Source: Candidatus Obscuribacterales bacterium
GTDB lineage: Bacteria > Cyanobacteriota > Vampirovibrionia > Obscuribacterales > Obscuribacteraceae
DNA length: 35,944 bases
Reading direction: 5' to 3'
Assembly: GCA_020050685.1 (NCBI GenBank)
Contig: JAGVKG010000028.1
Span: 1-35,944 of the forward strand
Numbering within the stretch: the first letter of the stretch is position 1; every line of letters starts with the position of its first letter. The notes beneath the pieces are model-generated. The model did not search any database. It was not told where the DNA came from and saw only the letters and a program-made list of their open reading frames with translations. The translations under genes were made by a program, and so were the position numbers. Of the stretch, positions 1 to 7,556 are shown in pieces.

Positions 1-305
<305 letters not shown>

Positions 306-330
306 AAGGGACAGTGATGTCTCTTTTTTT
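306..330 (+). terminator. Intrinsic terminator after 16S rRNA
   Basis: A stem pairs AGGGACA (307-313) with TGTCTCT (318-324), one pair being a G-U wobble. The loop is GTGA, a GNRA tetraloop. A run of seven T follows (324-330). This is a textbook rho-independent terminator on the plus strand, about 215 nt after the 16S end. It suggests the rRNA transcript stops here and does not run into a 23S gene. Confidence 0.8.
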
Positions 331-444
331 GTGCGTCGCTGTATTCATTTTTCTTTCTATGAGACGGTTTGCCATAAAGCTTACCGGGGAATAGTCATGT
401 AAAGAGCTTGGAGAGCAAGTCATGATTGAGCTTGCCCCAGATTT

Positions 445-1557
445 TTACGGATACTTCTTGTCGAGCGCGTCCGCTTCTGCGTCGCGACCTGTGTATCTTA
501 AAAGGTTCTGGTAATCTTCTATAAACCGACGTACTTGTGGATAAAAACCAATTTCAAATGTGTCCAAGAGCGTCAGCATGTACTTGTAATAGCGTTCGAG
601 AGCTTGCGCTCTTCGCTTGGTCAATGGTAGCGATGAAGTGATTGTTTCTTGCAAGAAGCAGAATTCATCGAATGCCACATCACGTGCCGTTTTCACGTAG
701 CGGCAAAAACTGGCACGCTCTGAAATCTTTTCTTTGAGGATTCTCCTCACTCGATCATATTCAAACTCAAGGTCGTGGCTGTCTACTGCAAACGACTCGT
801 CAAACGATTTGAAAGTCAGAACACTTACTTTGCCCATGATTCCAGGATCATCGCCAGCATCATAGGCAGATTCATCCACGGCTTTCAGTGCATCCCAGCT
901 GATGCGTTTGTTATTTAATTGCACGCCATTAGAATCAAAAGTCAGACTGCCCCACATGCCTTTCCAATTGCAAGGCATGTGATCAAGGTTTTCCAGTAAA
1001 TTAGACTTGCCTGTATGCGGGTTGATATCAAAATTGCAAACATTTGGTATCTTGGCAAAAATGGAAGCAGAAATAAGAAAGAATCTTTTTGTCACCGCCA
1101 AATCAAGCTTGAATTGCTCACCTGCGTAACCGTAAATCGTCAGTACTTTGCTAGCAGTTTCATCCACTTTCTTTACTTGATCCCAAGCCAGTTGAATTGG
1201 TCTCTTGCCAAATCGGCAAAACACCAGACCCCAGTCGTTGAGCACAATTGCCGCCGTATCGCCAACCTGTTCTATGACATTCAAGCGCGTATTGGACAAA
1301 GCACCAAGATGTTTAGCTGCTAATGCTTGAGCCTGGCGCGCAGCTAACTCTCCTTGAGCCAAACTCCAGGCCATGTAGCAGGCGAGAAATAGGCCGACAG
1401 GAATGACGAAAATCAGAAGAAAAGGTAAGAAGAGACCGACGAAAAGACAGGAAATTACCATCACAGAAAAGCCGCCAACAATCAGATTGCGCAATGACAC
1501 AGCGTCGTGCACTTCGTAGTGCGGCTTGTATGATTTTTTGGAGGCATCATCAGGCAT
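445..1557 (-). CDS. Two-TM membrane protein with duplicated PH-like domain
   Basis: I do not recognise this 370-aa protein as a named family. It starts with a short polar stretch, then two hydrophobic segments (about residues 24-44 and 46-66) separated by a tight turn, so most of the chain should be cytoplasmic. Two similar units follow. One has the motif AWDQVKKVDE (about 125-134) and the other SWDALKAVDES (about 220-230). Each is preceded by a short 'G-v-x-x' strand and followed by a 'vltiyg/vltfksf' strand, a pattern that recalls bacterial PH-like domains. The last 85 residues look all-helical. It ends in a TAA-type stop before a weak hairpin at 415-435. Its ATG lies 279 bp from the divergent TPR gene. 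Function unknown; a membrane-anchored scaffold is one possibility. Confidence 0.8.
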   Translation of the reverse strand: MPDDASKKSYKPHYEVHDAVSLRNLIVGGFSVMVISCLFVGLFLPFLLIFVIPVGLFLACYMAWSLAQGELAARQAQALAAKHLGALSNTRLNVIEQVGDTAAIVLNDWGLVFCRFGKRPIQLAWDQVKKVDETASKVLTIYGYAGEQFKLDLAVTKRFFLISASIFAKIPNVCNFDINPHTGKSNLLENLDHMPCNWKGMWGSLTFDSNGVQLNNKRISWDALKAVDESAYDAGDDPGIMGKVSVLTFKSFDESFAVDSHDLEFEYDRVRRILKEKISERASFCRYVKTARDVAFDEFCFLQETITSSLPLTKRRAQALERYYKYMLTLLDTFEIGFYPQVRRFIEDYQNLLRYTGRDAEADALDKKYP

Positions 1558-1836
1558 GTGGTATCACGCAGTCTGCAGATCAGATTTCCTAAGTTATTAT
1601 CAGAAGAGTTCTATTGCCTGGTCACTATCGATTTTGCCCGCTAAGACCCTGGGGTAAACGGTCAAAGGCACGAAGAGCCACGAGCCGTGAAGTCAGGATG
1701 CGCATGTCAAGTGCGCGCAAGGCTGGCTGGTATTGGGCTCTCTCAAGATGTTATTGATTCAAGGAAGAAGGCTAATGGCTCGGATATAATTGCAGCAAAT
1801 TTGGGTGACGTCTCCATTTAAAGGGTCGAAGCGATT

Positions 1837-2952
1837 ATGCGTGCGCGGCAAAATGCGATGATAAGTCTATGTCTCCTGGTGGGAGCACAGGCCTTCTTGT
1901 CGCCCGTTGTGCATGCCACCACCAGCGGTGACAAGTACCGCACTTGGGAAAAGTACAACAAAGCCGGCGAAGAAGCACTAGCTCAAAACAATTTCGGTGA
2001 GGCAGAAAAACTGTTGCTGGCTGGTGCTAAAGAAGCAGAAAAATTTGGCGAGAGCGATTTGCGCCTTGCCACAAGCAGCAAAAATCTTGCCGACTACTAT
2101 CAGGTACGTGGTTTGCCAGAAAAGGCTTTGCCCTTATATGAAAGATGGGAGCGCGTAACTGAAAAGTCCTTAGGCACGGCTAGCCCACAAGTAATTGCTT
2201 GCGTTGTTAAGCTGACTGGCCTTTATGTTTCGCAATCCAAATTTGATAAGGGAGATCCACTAGCACGTAAGCTTGTGATGTTTGCTGACTGGAAACTTTC
2301 TCACTACGACCCAAAGGCGAGCCAAGCAATAAGTCAAAAGGACGAATTGCTGGACTTGTCTAATGGACTAAGCAGCATTGCTAGAAGTTATAAGGGACTA
2401 GGGAAATACGAGCAGGCTGAACCATTGTTCAAGGCTTCTCTGGACATCAAAGAGAAGTTCCTCACACACAATCATTTGGGCATTGCCACCAGCCTTGGCG
2501 AGTTGGGAACGGCTTATATGGCGCTGAACAAAAGAACAGAGGCAGAGCCACTTTTCCTAGATGCACTTTCGATTACCGAAGTGACCATGGGCAAGAAGAG
2601 TGGACAAGCAATTGCTTGCGCCAATGATCTTGGTAGATGTTATACAAGCGAAGGTAAATATACTGATGCCGAAAGCGTCTTCAAAGAAATTATGGAAACG
2701 ATGAAGTCCTCGGGACGGCAAAATCCGGCTGTTATTCTTTCTTATGCTTGGTTGGAGCGTAGCGAAGGAAAGTTCATGCAAGCCGAACAACATATGAAGG
2801 AAGCATTGACCATTACGGAACGATTGAATGGTTCGCAAAGTTATTCTTTGGCGCCAATCCTTGATGATTATGCCGATCTCTTGCAGAAGATGCATCGCGA
2901 TGCAGATGCATCGCGCATACTGGCTCGTGCTCGCACGATTCGTGGCATGTAG
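1837..2952 (+). CDS. Secreted TPR protein (kinesin-light-chain-like repeats)
   Basis: The 371-aa product begins with an N-terminal signal-like segment (charged start, hydrophobic core about residues 8-22, cleavage near VVHA-T). It then carries TPR repeats of the ~42-residue kinesin-light-chain type, with recurring motifs such as 'YEQAEPLFKASLDIKEK', 'RTEAEPLFLDALSITE' and 'FMQAEQHMKEALTITE'. It is probably periplasmic or surface exposed and acts in protein-protein contact; no enzyme motif is visible. A consensus TATAAT lies at 1785-1790 without a clear -35 box, giving a leader of about 40 nt. The ribosome site is weak (AAAGGG, 11 nt before ATG). It is convergent with the arginase gene, with only 3 bp between them. 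Confidence 0.88.
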   Translation: MRARQNAMISLCLLVGAQAFLSPVVHATTSGDKYRTWEKYNKAGEEALAQNNFGEAEKLLLAGAKEAEKFGESDLRLATSSKNLADYYQVRGLPEKALPLYERWERVTEKSLGTASPQVIACVVKLTGLYVSQSKFDKGDPLARKLVMFADWKLSHYDPKASQAISQKDELLDLSNGLSSIARSYKGLGKYEQAEPLFKASLDIKEKFLTHNHLGIATSLGELGTAYMALNKRTEAEPLFLDALSITEVTMGKKSGQAIACANDLGRCYTSEGKYTDAESVFKEIMETMKSSGRQNPAVILSYAWLERSEGKFMQAEQHMKEALTITERLNGSQSYSLAPILDDYADLLQKMHRDADASRILARARTIRGM

Positions 2953-2955
2953 CGG

Positions 2956-3858
2956 CTATGCGCTCAAGCTTTGAGCAATACTGCTTTCAATGAATTGGAC
3001 AATTCGTTTGGCAGATGATCTTTCCGGATCCATATCCGGATTGTAAATTGTCACATTCCAGCCAATTATTTTGCCGGACTTCAAGGAAGTTGTCGTCAAT
3101 AGCTCCAATTGATTCCAGTCGATGCCACCAGGCTGTTGATAGTCAACCGCAGGCAAAGCGCTAGTCGATAAAATATCCAGATCCAGATGCAACCAGAGTG
3201 CACTATTTTGCTTGCTCAGCTTTTTGACAACACTGTCCATCAACTCAGCGGCATCTTTGCCCTGAATGGTGGCATCGTCATACATTTCAACTTGACCAGC
3301 CAGTGATTGCACATTCTCATCGCGCAAAATGGTAGCATCGCGTGCGCCGAGCAAAATCACTTCCGAGGGTTTAAGAGAGGGAACCAGGTTCTGCAAATAA
3401 TCAGGCAAATCATCTTTGCCTCTGCCAAGCAACATACCAAGTTCCATGTCAGCTGCTTCACCAGAGGGTGATTGCTTGGGCGGATAAGCATCTTCATGAC
3501 CATCGAGAAAAATTAGCCCGATGTTGCCAAAAAGATTTTGTGCGGAGGCAAATGAACCGATGAGCAAAGGACAATCGCCACCAAGTAAAAGCGGAAAGTA
3601 ATTTGCGGCCAAGGCTTTCTCTGTAGCGCACCGCACGGAATCGAGCATGGAAGCAAGACTTTTATCAGCTATGATTCCGGAAGTTGAGTTGCGCTCGCTA
3701 TTCGGCGCGAGAAATTCCACATCACCAAAATCAATAACATCAACATGTTTTCTCAGAGCCGTCACTAGTCCCGCCTCGCGCAAGGCCTGAGGAGCGAGGG
3801 CAACACCGTCGTTTGTGCCGGAGGAATTTGATGGAACGCCAATCAACGCAATTTGCAT
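2956..3858 (-). CDS. Arginase/agmatinase-family (ureohydrolase) protein
   Basis: This is a ureohydrolase-fold enzyme of 300 aa. The metal ligands are visible as DGHED (D119, H121, D123) and DLD (D226, D228). The first ligand motif is GGDC (residues 93-96), with Cys where classical arginases have His. The EVNP motif that carries the arginase substrate Glu is replaced by TIYNP. The GEAADMELG stretch (134-141) is familiar from a GGDC-type arginase-like subfamily, so the substrate may not be arginine. The start at 3858 is preferred over a TTG at 3891: a -10 TATAAT sits 6 nt upstream of this ATG, so the message would be nearly leaderless. It is divergent from the kinase gene. Confidence 0.88.
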   Translation of the reverse strand: MQIALIGVPSNSSGTNDGVALAPQALREAGLVTALRKHVDVIDFGDVEFLAPNSERNSTSGIIADKSLASMLDSVRCATEKALAANYFPLLLGGDCPLLIGSFASAQNLFGNIGLIFLDGHEDAYPPKQSPSGEAADMELGMLLGRGKDDLPDYLQNLVPSLKPSEVILLGARDATILRDENVQSLAGQVEMYDDATIQGKDAAELMDSVVKKLSKQNSALWLHLDLDILSTSALPAVDYQQPGGIDWNQLELLTTTSLKSGKIIGWNVTIYNPDMDPERSSAKRIVQFIESSIAQSLSA

Positions 3859-3864
3859 TTTGCA

Positions 3865-3891
3865 ATTATATCGAGGCTTGACAACGGTCAA
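3865..3891 (-). promoter_or_regulatory. Promoter of arginase-family gene (leaderless type)
   Basis: Read on the minus strand, TTGACC is followed after 15 bp by TATAAT, then six bases, then ATG at 3858. Transcription would start at or next to the start codon. The 15-bp spacer is shorter than the usual 17, so strength is uncertain. It interlocks with the plus-strand promoter of the kinase gene. Confidence 0.5.
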
Positions 3892-3906
3892 AGGGTATGT
3901 TAGATT
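3878..3906 (+). promoter_or_regulatory. Promoter of kinase gene
   Basis: TTGACA (3878-3883), a 17-bp spacer and TAGATT (3901-3906) form a good sigma-70-type promoter. The leader to the ATG at 4003 would be about 90 nt. The -35 boxes of this and the opposite promoter form an inverted repeat, TTGAC-N4-GTCAA (3878-3891), so polymerase could occupy only one at a time. Confidence 0.55.
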
Positions 3907-4002
3907 CCTCTCACTTACTACATAGGCAAATCTACCTCAATAAAGCGGGCGGCGTGACTTGTTCACGTTCAAGCGGTATTGCCAGTTCAGATTCGGTGGC
4001 TC

Positions 4003-5247
4003 ATGAGAGACAACAACAACCTGGTAGAAATATTTTTTGTCGTGCTAGCTGCAACTTTGTTTTTTCTCAGTGTGCTGACAGGTATAAGCCCAAGCAAAGA
4101 AAAATCTGGACAAGCGGTTGGCGCCAAACCCGTGGCAATGGCGCGAAGCAAGCGTGCACCGGTCAAGCCCTACAAGGCTAAGATTCGCCGTGTGCCTTCG
4201 GCGCTCAACATTCATGATGTTCATAAATTCAACGACTTCTGTGAAGGCTGCCTGGCAATTATTTTCATTTTCTCTATTAGTTATTCACTTGTATCAAGAA
4301 ATGATCAGTCGAGAAATATTGTTCTGAGCACGCAAGAGAAATTGCTGCAGATGTTCTTTGGTGGCTCAAAGAAAGTTGCCGCCAAAGTGCCGGATATTTT
4401 GCCAAACGGTACACTGCTCAATTTTGGTCGCGTGGAAATCATTGCACCGTTAGGATTTGGTGGCATGTCGACAACATATCGTGCCAAACTTGGCGGCACA
4501 AAAATAGTTTGCCTAAAAGAATCAGTCATACCAGAGTATGTTGAGGATGCAATTAAGATCAAGTGGAAAGAACTGATCGCACGCGAAGCGCAGCTGCTTT
4601 CTCGTCTACATCACGAACAAATTGCTCAAGTGTTCGAGTTCTTTAGCGAGAATGGCAGAGATTACCTTGTGCTTGAGTTTGTCCAAGGCGTGAGTTTGCG
4701 AGACTTGGTGCGACAGCATGGTCCGCAATCCGAACAATCGGTTTTAAAATGGGCGCTGGAAATTGCTTATGTGCTCGACTATATGCACAATCAACGCTTG
4801 CCGATCATTCATCGCGATTTGACACCAGACAATGTTATTTTGAAGAGAGACGGATCGGTTGTGCTAATTGATTTTGGTGCAGCTAACGAATGCGTTGGCC
4901 AGATTACCGGCACATCCATTGGTAAGCGTTGCTACATGCCACCAGAGCAGTTCCGGGGTAAAGCATCACCGGCAAGTGATATCTACGCCTTGGGTGCCAC
5001 CATGCACTTTCTTTTGACGGGTTCAGAACCCGTTGCGCTTTCTGCTTCGCATCCCAACCAAATCAATCAGGACGTATCGGCAGAAACAGATTTGCTTGTC
5101 GCTCAGTGCACTCAGCTTTTACAGTCGAATCGAATTTGTTTTGCCAAACAACTTGCCCTGAGGATTGAGCAAACTCTTCATCAGCGGAACAGGCAAGCAC
5201 CAGTTTGGAACCCGGCTATTAATCGCTTGGTTGCCCCGGCGACCTAA
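4003..5247 (+). CDS. Membrane-tethered Ser/Thr protein kinase
   Basis: This is a Hanks-type protein kinase of 414 aa. Visible motifs are the Gly loop GFGGMS (151-156), the ATP-anchoring Lys in CLKES (K172), the alpha-C Glu (E195), the catalytic loop HRDLTPDN (270-277), DFG (290-292), PPEQ (313-316) and DIYALG (326-331). All key residues are present, so it should be active. Unusually, the N-terminus carries two hydrophobic segments (about 8-27 and 82-98) joined by a basic Lys/Arg-rich linker, and there is no C-terminal sensor. The kinase domain lies at the C-terminus. ATG 4003 follows GGTGG and is preferred to TTG 3979. An overlapping reading frame at 3897-4181 is not considered real. Confidence 0.92.
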   Translation: MRDNNNLVEIFFVVLAATLFFLSVLTGISPSKEKSGQAVGAKPVAMARSKRAPVKPYKAKIRRVPSALNIHDVHKFNDFCEGCLAIIFIFSISYSLVSRNDQSRNIVLSTQEKLLQMFFGGSKKVAAKVPDILPNGTLLNFGRVEIIAPLGFGGMSTTYRAKLGGTKIVCLKESVIPEYVEDAIKIKWKELIAREAQLLSRLHHEQIAQVFEFFSENGRDYLVLEFVQGVSLRDLVRQHGPQSEQSVLKWALEIAYVLDYMHNQRLPIIHRDLTPDNVILKRDGSVVLIDFGAANECVGQITGTSIGKRCYMPPEQFRGKASPASDIYALGATMHFLLTGSEPVALSASHPNQINQDVSAETDLLVAQCTQLLQSNRICFAKQLALRIEQTLHQRNRQAPVWNPAINRLVAPAT

Positions 5248-5300
5248 GACAAGTCTCTTGACTGCCGTGTGCAAATCCTACCTGCTGCCAGTCCTGGGGG

Positions 5301-5328
5301 TTGCATCCATACAAAGGTATGGTATATT
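5301..5328 (+). promoter_or_regulatory. Promoter with embedded operator-like palindrome
   Basis: TTGCAT (5301-5306), a 16-bp spacer and TATATT (5323-5328) form a plausible sigma-70 promoter for the downstream radical SAM gene. The whole spacer is a perfect inverted repeat, CCATAC-AAAG-GTATGG (5307-5322), the place where a repressor would block polymerase. The regulator is unknown. Confidence 0.5.
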
Positions 5329-5372
5329 TAAAACACATCCTTTATATAGGCAGGCAAGCAGAAAGGCAAACT

Positions 5373-6242
5373 ATGAAAATCCAGGTGCGAGAAATTCAGG
5401 CGCATTCGATTTTGACGCCGCAGAAAATGGGTAATTTGGCGGAAGCCTTCAACTATTCGCTTAACCCTTATTCCGGCTGCGCGTTTGCGTGTTCTTATTG
5501 TTATGTGCCGAAGTTTCCCAATAAAGATCACGAATATTTTGAATGGGGAAGTTGGGTTAACGCCAAGATGAATGCACCAGAGCTTATCGCCAAAGAACGC
5601 ACTAAGATTTTTGGCAGTCGAATTTTCTTCAGCTCTGCTACAGATCCGTATCAATACATTGAATTGAAGTATCGACTCTCACGAAAGTGTCTGGAGCTTT
5701 TGCAGTTGTATCAGCCTGCCAAAGTAATGATGCACACGCGCAGTCATTTGATTCTGCAAGACATCGAACTTTTAAAATCATTTGGTGATAAGCTGCAAGT
5801 TGGTGTGAGCATAACAACCGATGATGAATCTGTTCGCCAAGAGTTTGAGCCGCAAGCGCCGAGTATCAAACGCCGGTTGCAACTGATCAAGTCATTGCGA
5901 GAAGCTGGCATACGCGTACATGCATCCATTGCACCATTGCTTCCTTGTGATCCGGATAGATTGATTAGTCTGTTAGAACCATTTGTGGAGCAAGCCTGGG
6001 TTGACGAAATGCGTTGGACGGAAGTGAATACTCGCCCGGAACTTTTAGTTAAGTACAAAGACTTCTTCCATCCGGATAGCTATAAGTTTGTGCAATCAAA
6101 AGTTGCCAGTGCCTTCTTAAAAACACGAAGGCGTGAGCCGATTATTGCAGAGAGCAATTCTTTTGTCCGCCACCAATTACCTTCAGCCCGAAGAAGAAAG
6201 CCCAATCACCAAGCGGCCATCTTTCAACCTAAGTTGTTTTAG
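5373..6242 (+). CDS. Radical SAM protein, SplB / spore photoproduct lyase-like
   Basis: The 289-aa protein carries the radical SAM cluster motif C36-x3-C40-x2-C43 within NPYSGCAFACSYCYVPKFP, which is typical of the SplB/Rv2578c-like group. Members cleave S-adenosylmethionine with a 4Fe-4S cluster. SplB repairs UV-induced spore photoproduct, but many relatives in non-sporing bacteria have no known substrate, so the role here is open. The start at 5373 is set by GAAAGG six bases upstream; a TTG at 5301 is in frame but lies inside the promoter. The gene is convergent with the HTH regulator, 10 bp from its end. The last 40 residues are basic and seem less conserved. Confidence 0.87.
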   Translation: MKIQVREIQAHSILTPQKMGNLAEAFNYSLNPYSGCAFACSYCYVPKFPNKDHEYFEWGSWVNAKMNAPELIAKERTKIFGSRIFFSSATDPYQYIELKYRLSRKCLELLQLYQPAKVMMHTRSHLILQDIELLKSFGDKLQVGVSITTDDESVRQEFEPQAPSIKRRLQLIKSLREAGIRVHASIAPLLPCDPDRLISLLEPFVEQAWVDEMRWTEVNTRPELLVKYKDFFHPDSYKFVQSKVASAFLKTRRREPIIAESNSFVRHQLPSARRRKPNHQAAIFQPKLF

Positions 6243-6252
6243 TCGACGAATC

Positions 6253-7173
6253 CTAATTGCTTTCGCTTATGGTTTCTTTGCTCGGTAGGCCATATTCCGG
6301 TCTGGTTGAGACGATGATTGAATAATGGAAGGGCTCTGCCTCTGTAGAAAGAAGATCAATATCGGCTGCCCGAATTTCTGTAATTAAATCCATGATGCGT
6401 CGGGAAATATGTTTGTGTGATTCCTTGGCAATCATTGAAAGACCCTGGTAAACAAAAGCTCCTTCGCCTTCGAACGTAACCTTATTACGTGGTTGCGAAA
6501 GAGATTTTTGCGTTTCCCAGAGAATACATTTGTTCAACAGTTCATCGTCGCTAAAGGTAATGGCGGGTTTGAGGCGGCGAACTTTTCTCGGTCCACTGCC
6601 ATTTTCGCCTGAGCCAACAGCCACCAGTCCTAAACGTTCAAAGTGAGAAATGATTTGTGGTGCGGAGATTGAAACAGAATTGCGTTTCGCAACTTCGGCG
6701 ATTTCGTATTCGTTTGTGCTATTTAAACTGTAGACGAAATAGAGAATTGGCACCAATTCAAAATTTTGCTTGAAGAATGCAACCGCCTCGTCGCTGAGAG
6801 AAAGTACCTGCCGCGAATAATGCTGCATGAGGACGGTGCGATAAACTTCGTGCGTTCTGTTTTGTTCGGCAAGTTTCTCGTCAATATTTTCAAAAGTATC
6901 GTCAACAACAGGTCGAACCAAAAGTTGAATTACTGGCTCCGGTAATAAATCTTTGAGCAAATAGAAGTAATAGGTTTGAAGATCGGCTTGCAATGCTGAG
7001 CAGAGAGCACCGGCATTTTCCAAACCAACCATCTTTCTGCCGGCTTCGAGATCCCTATAGTAAACATCCGAAATTGGCAGTTTGTATTTGCGTAGATATT
7101 GCGTGACATTTGTGTAGCCGCGCTCAATGCGCAGAGAACGGAGGAATCTTCCTAAATGTGTTACCTTGGACAT
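6253..7173 (-). CDS. HTH regulator, family member A
   Basis: The 306-aa protein shares an architecture with the products at 18923-19789 and 19782-20681. The N-terminal ~75 residues form an XRE-like helix-turn-helix with the family signature 'YLRKYKLPIS..YYRDLEAGRK' (about 25-47), followed by 'C.AL.AD'. A middle part looks like a winged-helix unit (about 150-195), and a C-terminal part ends with EPFHYSIIVSTRPEYG. This resembles in outline the TIGR02147/DUF4423 regulators, but I cannot prove membership. No membrane segment is present, so it should be a cytoplasmic DNA-binding protein. The ATG has only a weak GAG motif upstream. A long palindrome lies 219 bp upstream. Confidence 0.8.
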   Translation of the reverse strand: MSKVTHLGRFLRSLRIERGYTNVTQYLRKYKLPISDVYYRDLEAGRKMVGLENAGALCSALQADLQTYYFYLLKDLLPEPVIQLLVRPVVDDTFENIDEKLAEQNRTHEVYRTVLMQHYSRQVLSLSDEAVAFFKQNFELVPILYFVYSLNSTNEYEIAEVAKRNSVSISAPQIISHFERLGLVAVGSGENGSGPRKVRRLKPAITFSDDELLNKCILWETQKSLSQPRNKVTFEGEGAFVYQGLSMIAKESHKHISRRIMDLITEIRAADIDLLSTEAEPFHYSIIVSTRPEYGLPSKETISESN

Positions 7174-7556
7174 TTTGTTATCTCAGATTAGTAATTCCTA
7201 TAGACCCTACCCACGACCCATCATTGTCACCACCGCCATTACCAAATGCGGTGAATCGCTCGCTGACGCGATCCGGCCACACAGCCAACAACCAGCAGAA
7301 TTTCTTCTCTGTCGGTTGAATATTAGGGTTGCCCAATAAAATCTGTGAAAAATGCCTGTAACTCTGCCGCGCTGAGAGCATGTGCATGATCGTACCAAAT
7401 TACTCCCCTATCCGGGGGAGTAATTTGGTACTTATTCTGTAACGCACAAATTTAGTAGGAGAGTACGACTTGCGGCGAAACCAGGCGTGAGCAAATTGTG
7501 TTATTGTCAAGAGGGTGGAATTCTCTCTGGAAAGCGGTGAGAATCACTTCATCTGC
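7174..7556. other. Intergenic region between regulator A and serine dehydratase
   Basis: These 383 bp hold no convincing gene. They contain the promoter side of regulator A (transcribed leftward) and the downstream side of the serine dehydratase gene. The only clear element is the perfect inverted repeat at 7392-7431. Short overlapping reading frames on both strands have no ribosome site or recognisable protein pattern. Confidence 0.5.
7392..7431. repeat. Perfect 17-bp inverted repeat with 6-base loop
   Basis: GTACCAAATTACTCCCC (7392-7408) pairs without mismatch with 7415-7431; the loop is TATCCG. No T-run follows on either strand, so it is not a standard intrinsic terminator. It could be an operator, a REP/MITE-like element or an mRNA-stabilising hairpin after the serine dehydratase transcript. 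I see no second copy in the window. Confidence 0.85.

Noticed and set aside
1640-1745. Possible c-di-GMP-I (GEMM) or cobalamin riboswitch
   Set aside because: Only short core-like pieces (GTAAAC, ACGAAGAGCC, GAAGTCAGGA) match; the GNRA loop and closing stem expected for GEMM and the long upstream part of a cobalamin aptamer are missing. A consensus -10 also lies downstream of it.
3897-4181. Open frame overlapping the start of the kinase gene
   Set aside because: It has no recognisable pattern and runs through the kinase leader and N-terminus, whose frame has a membrane helix, a ribosome site and downstream catalytic motifs.
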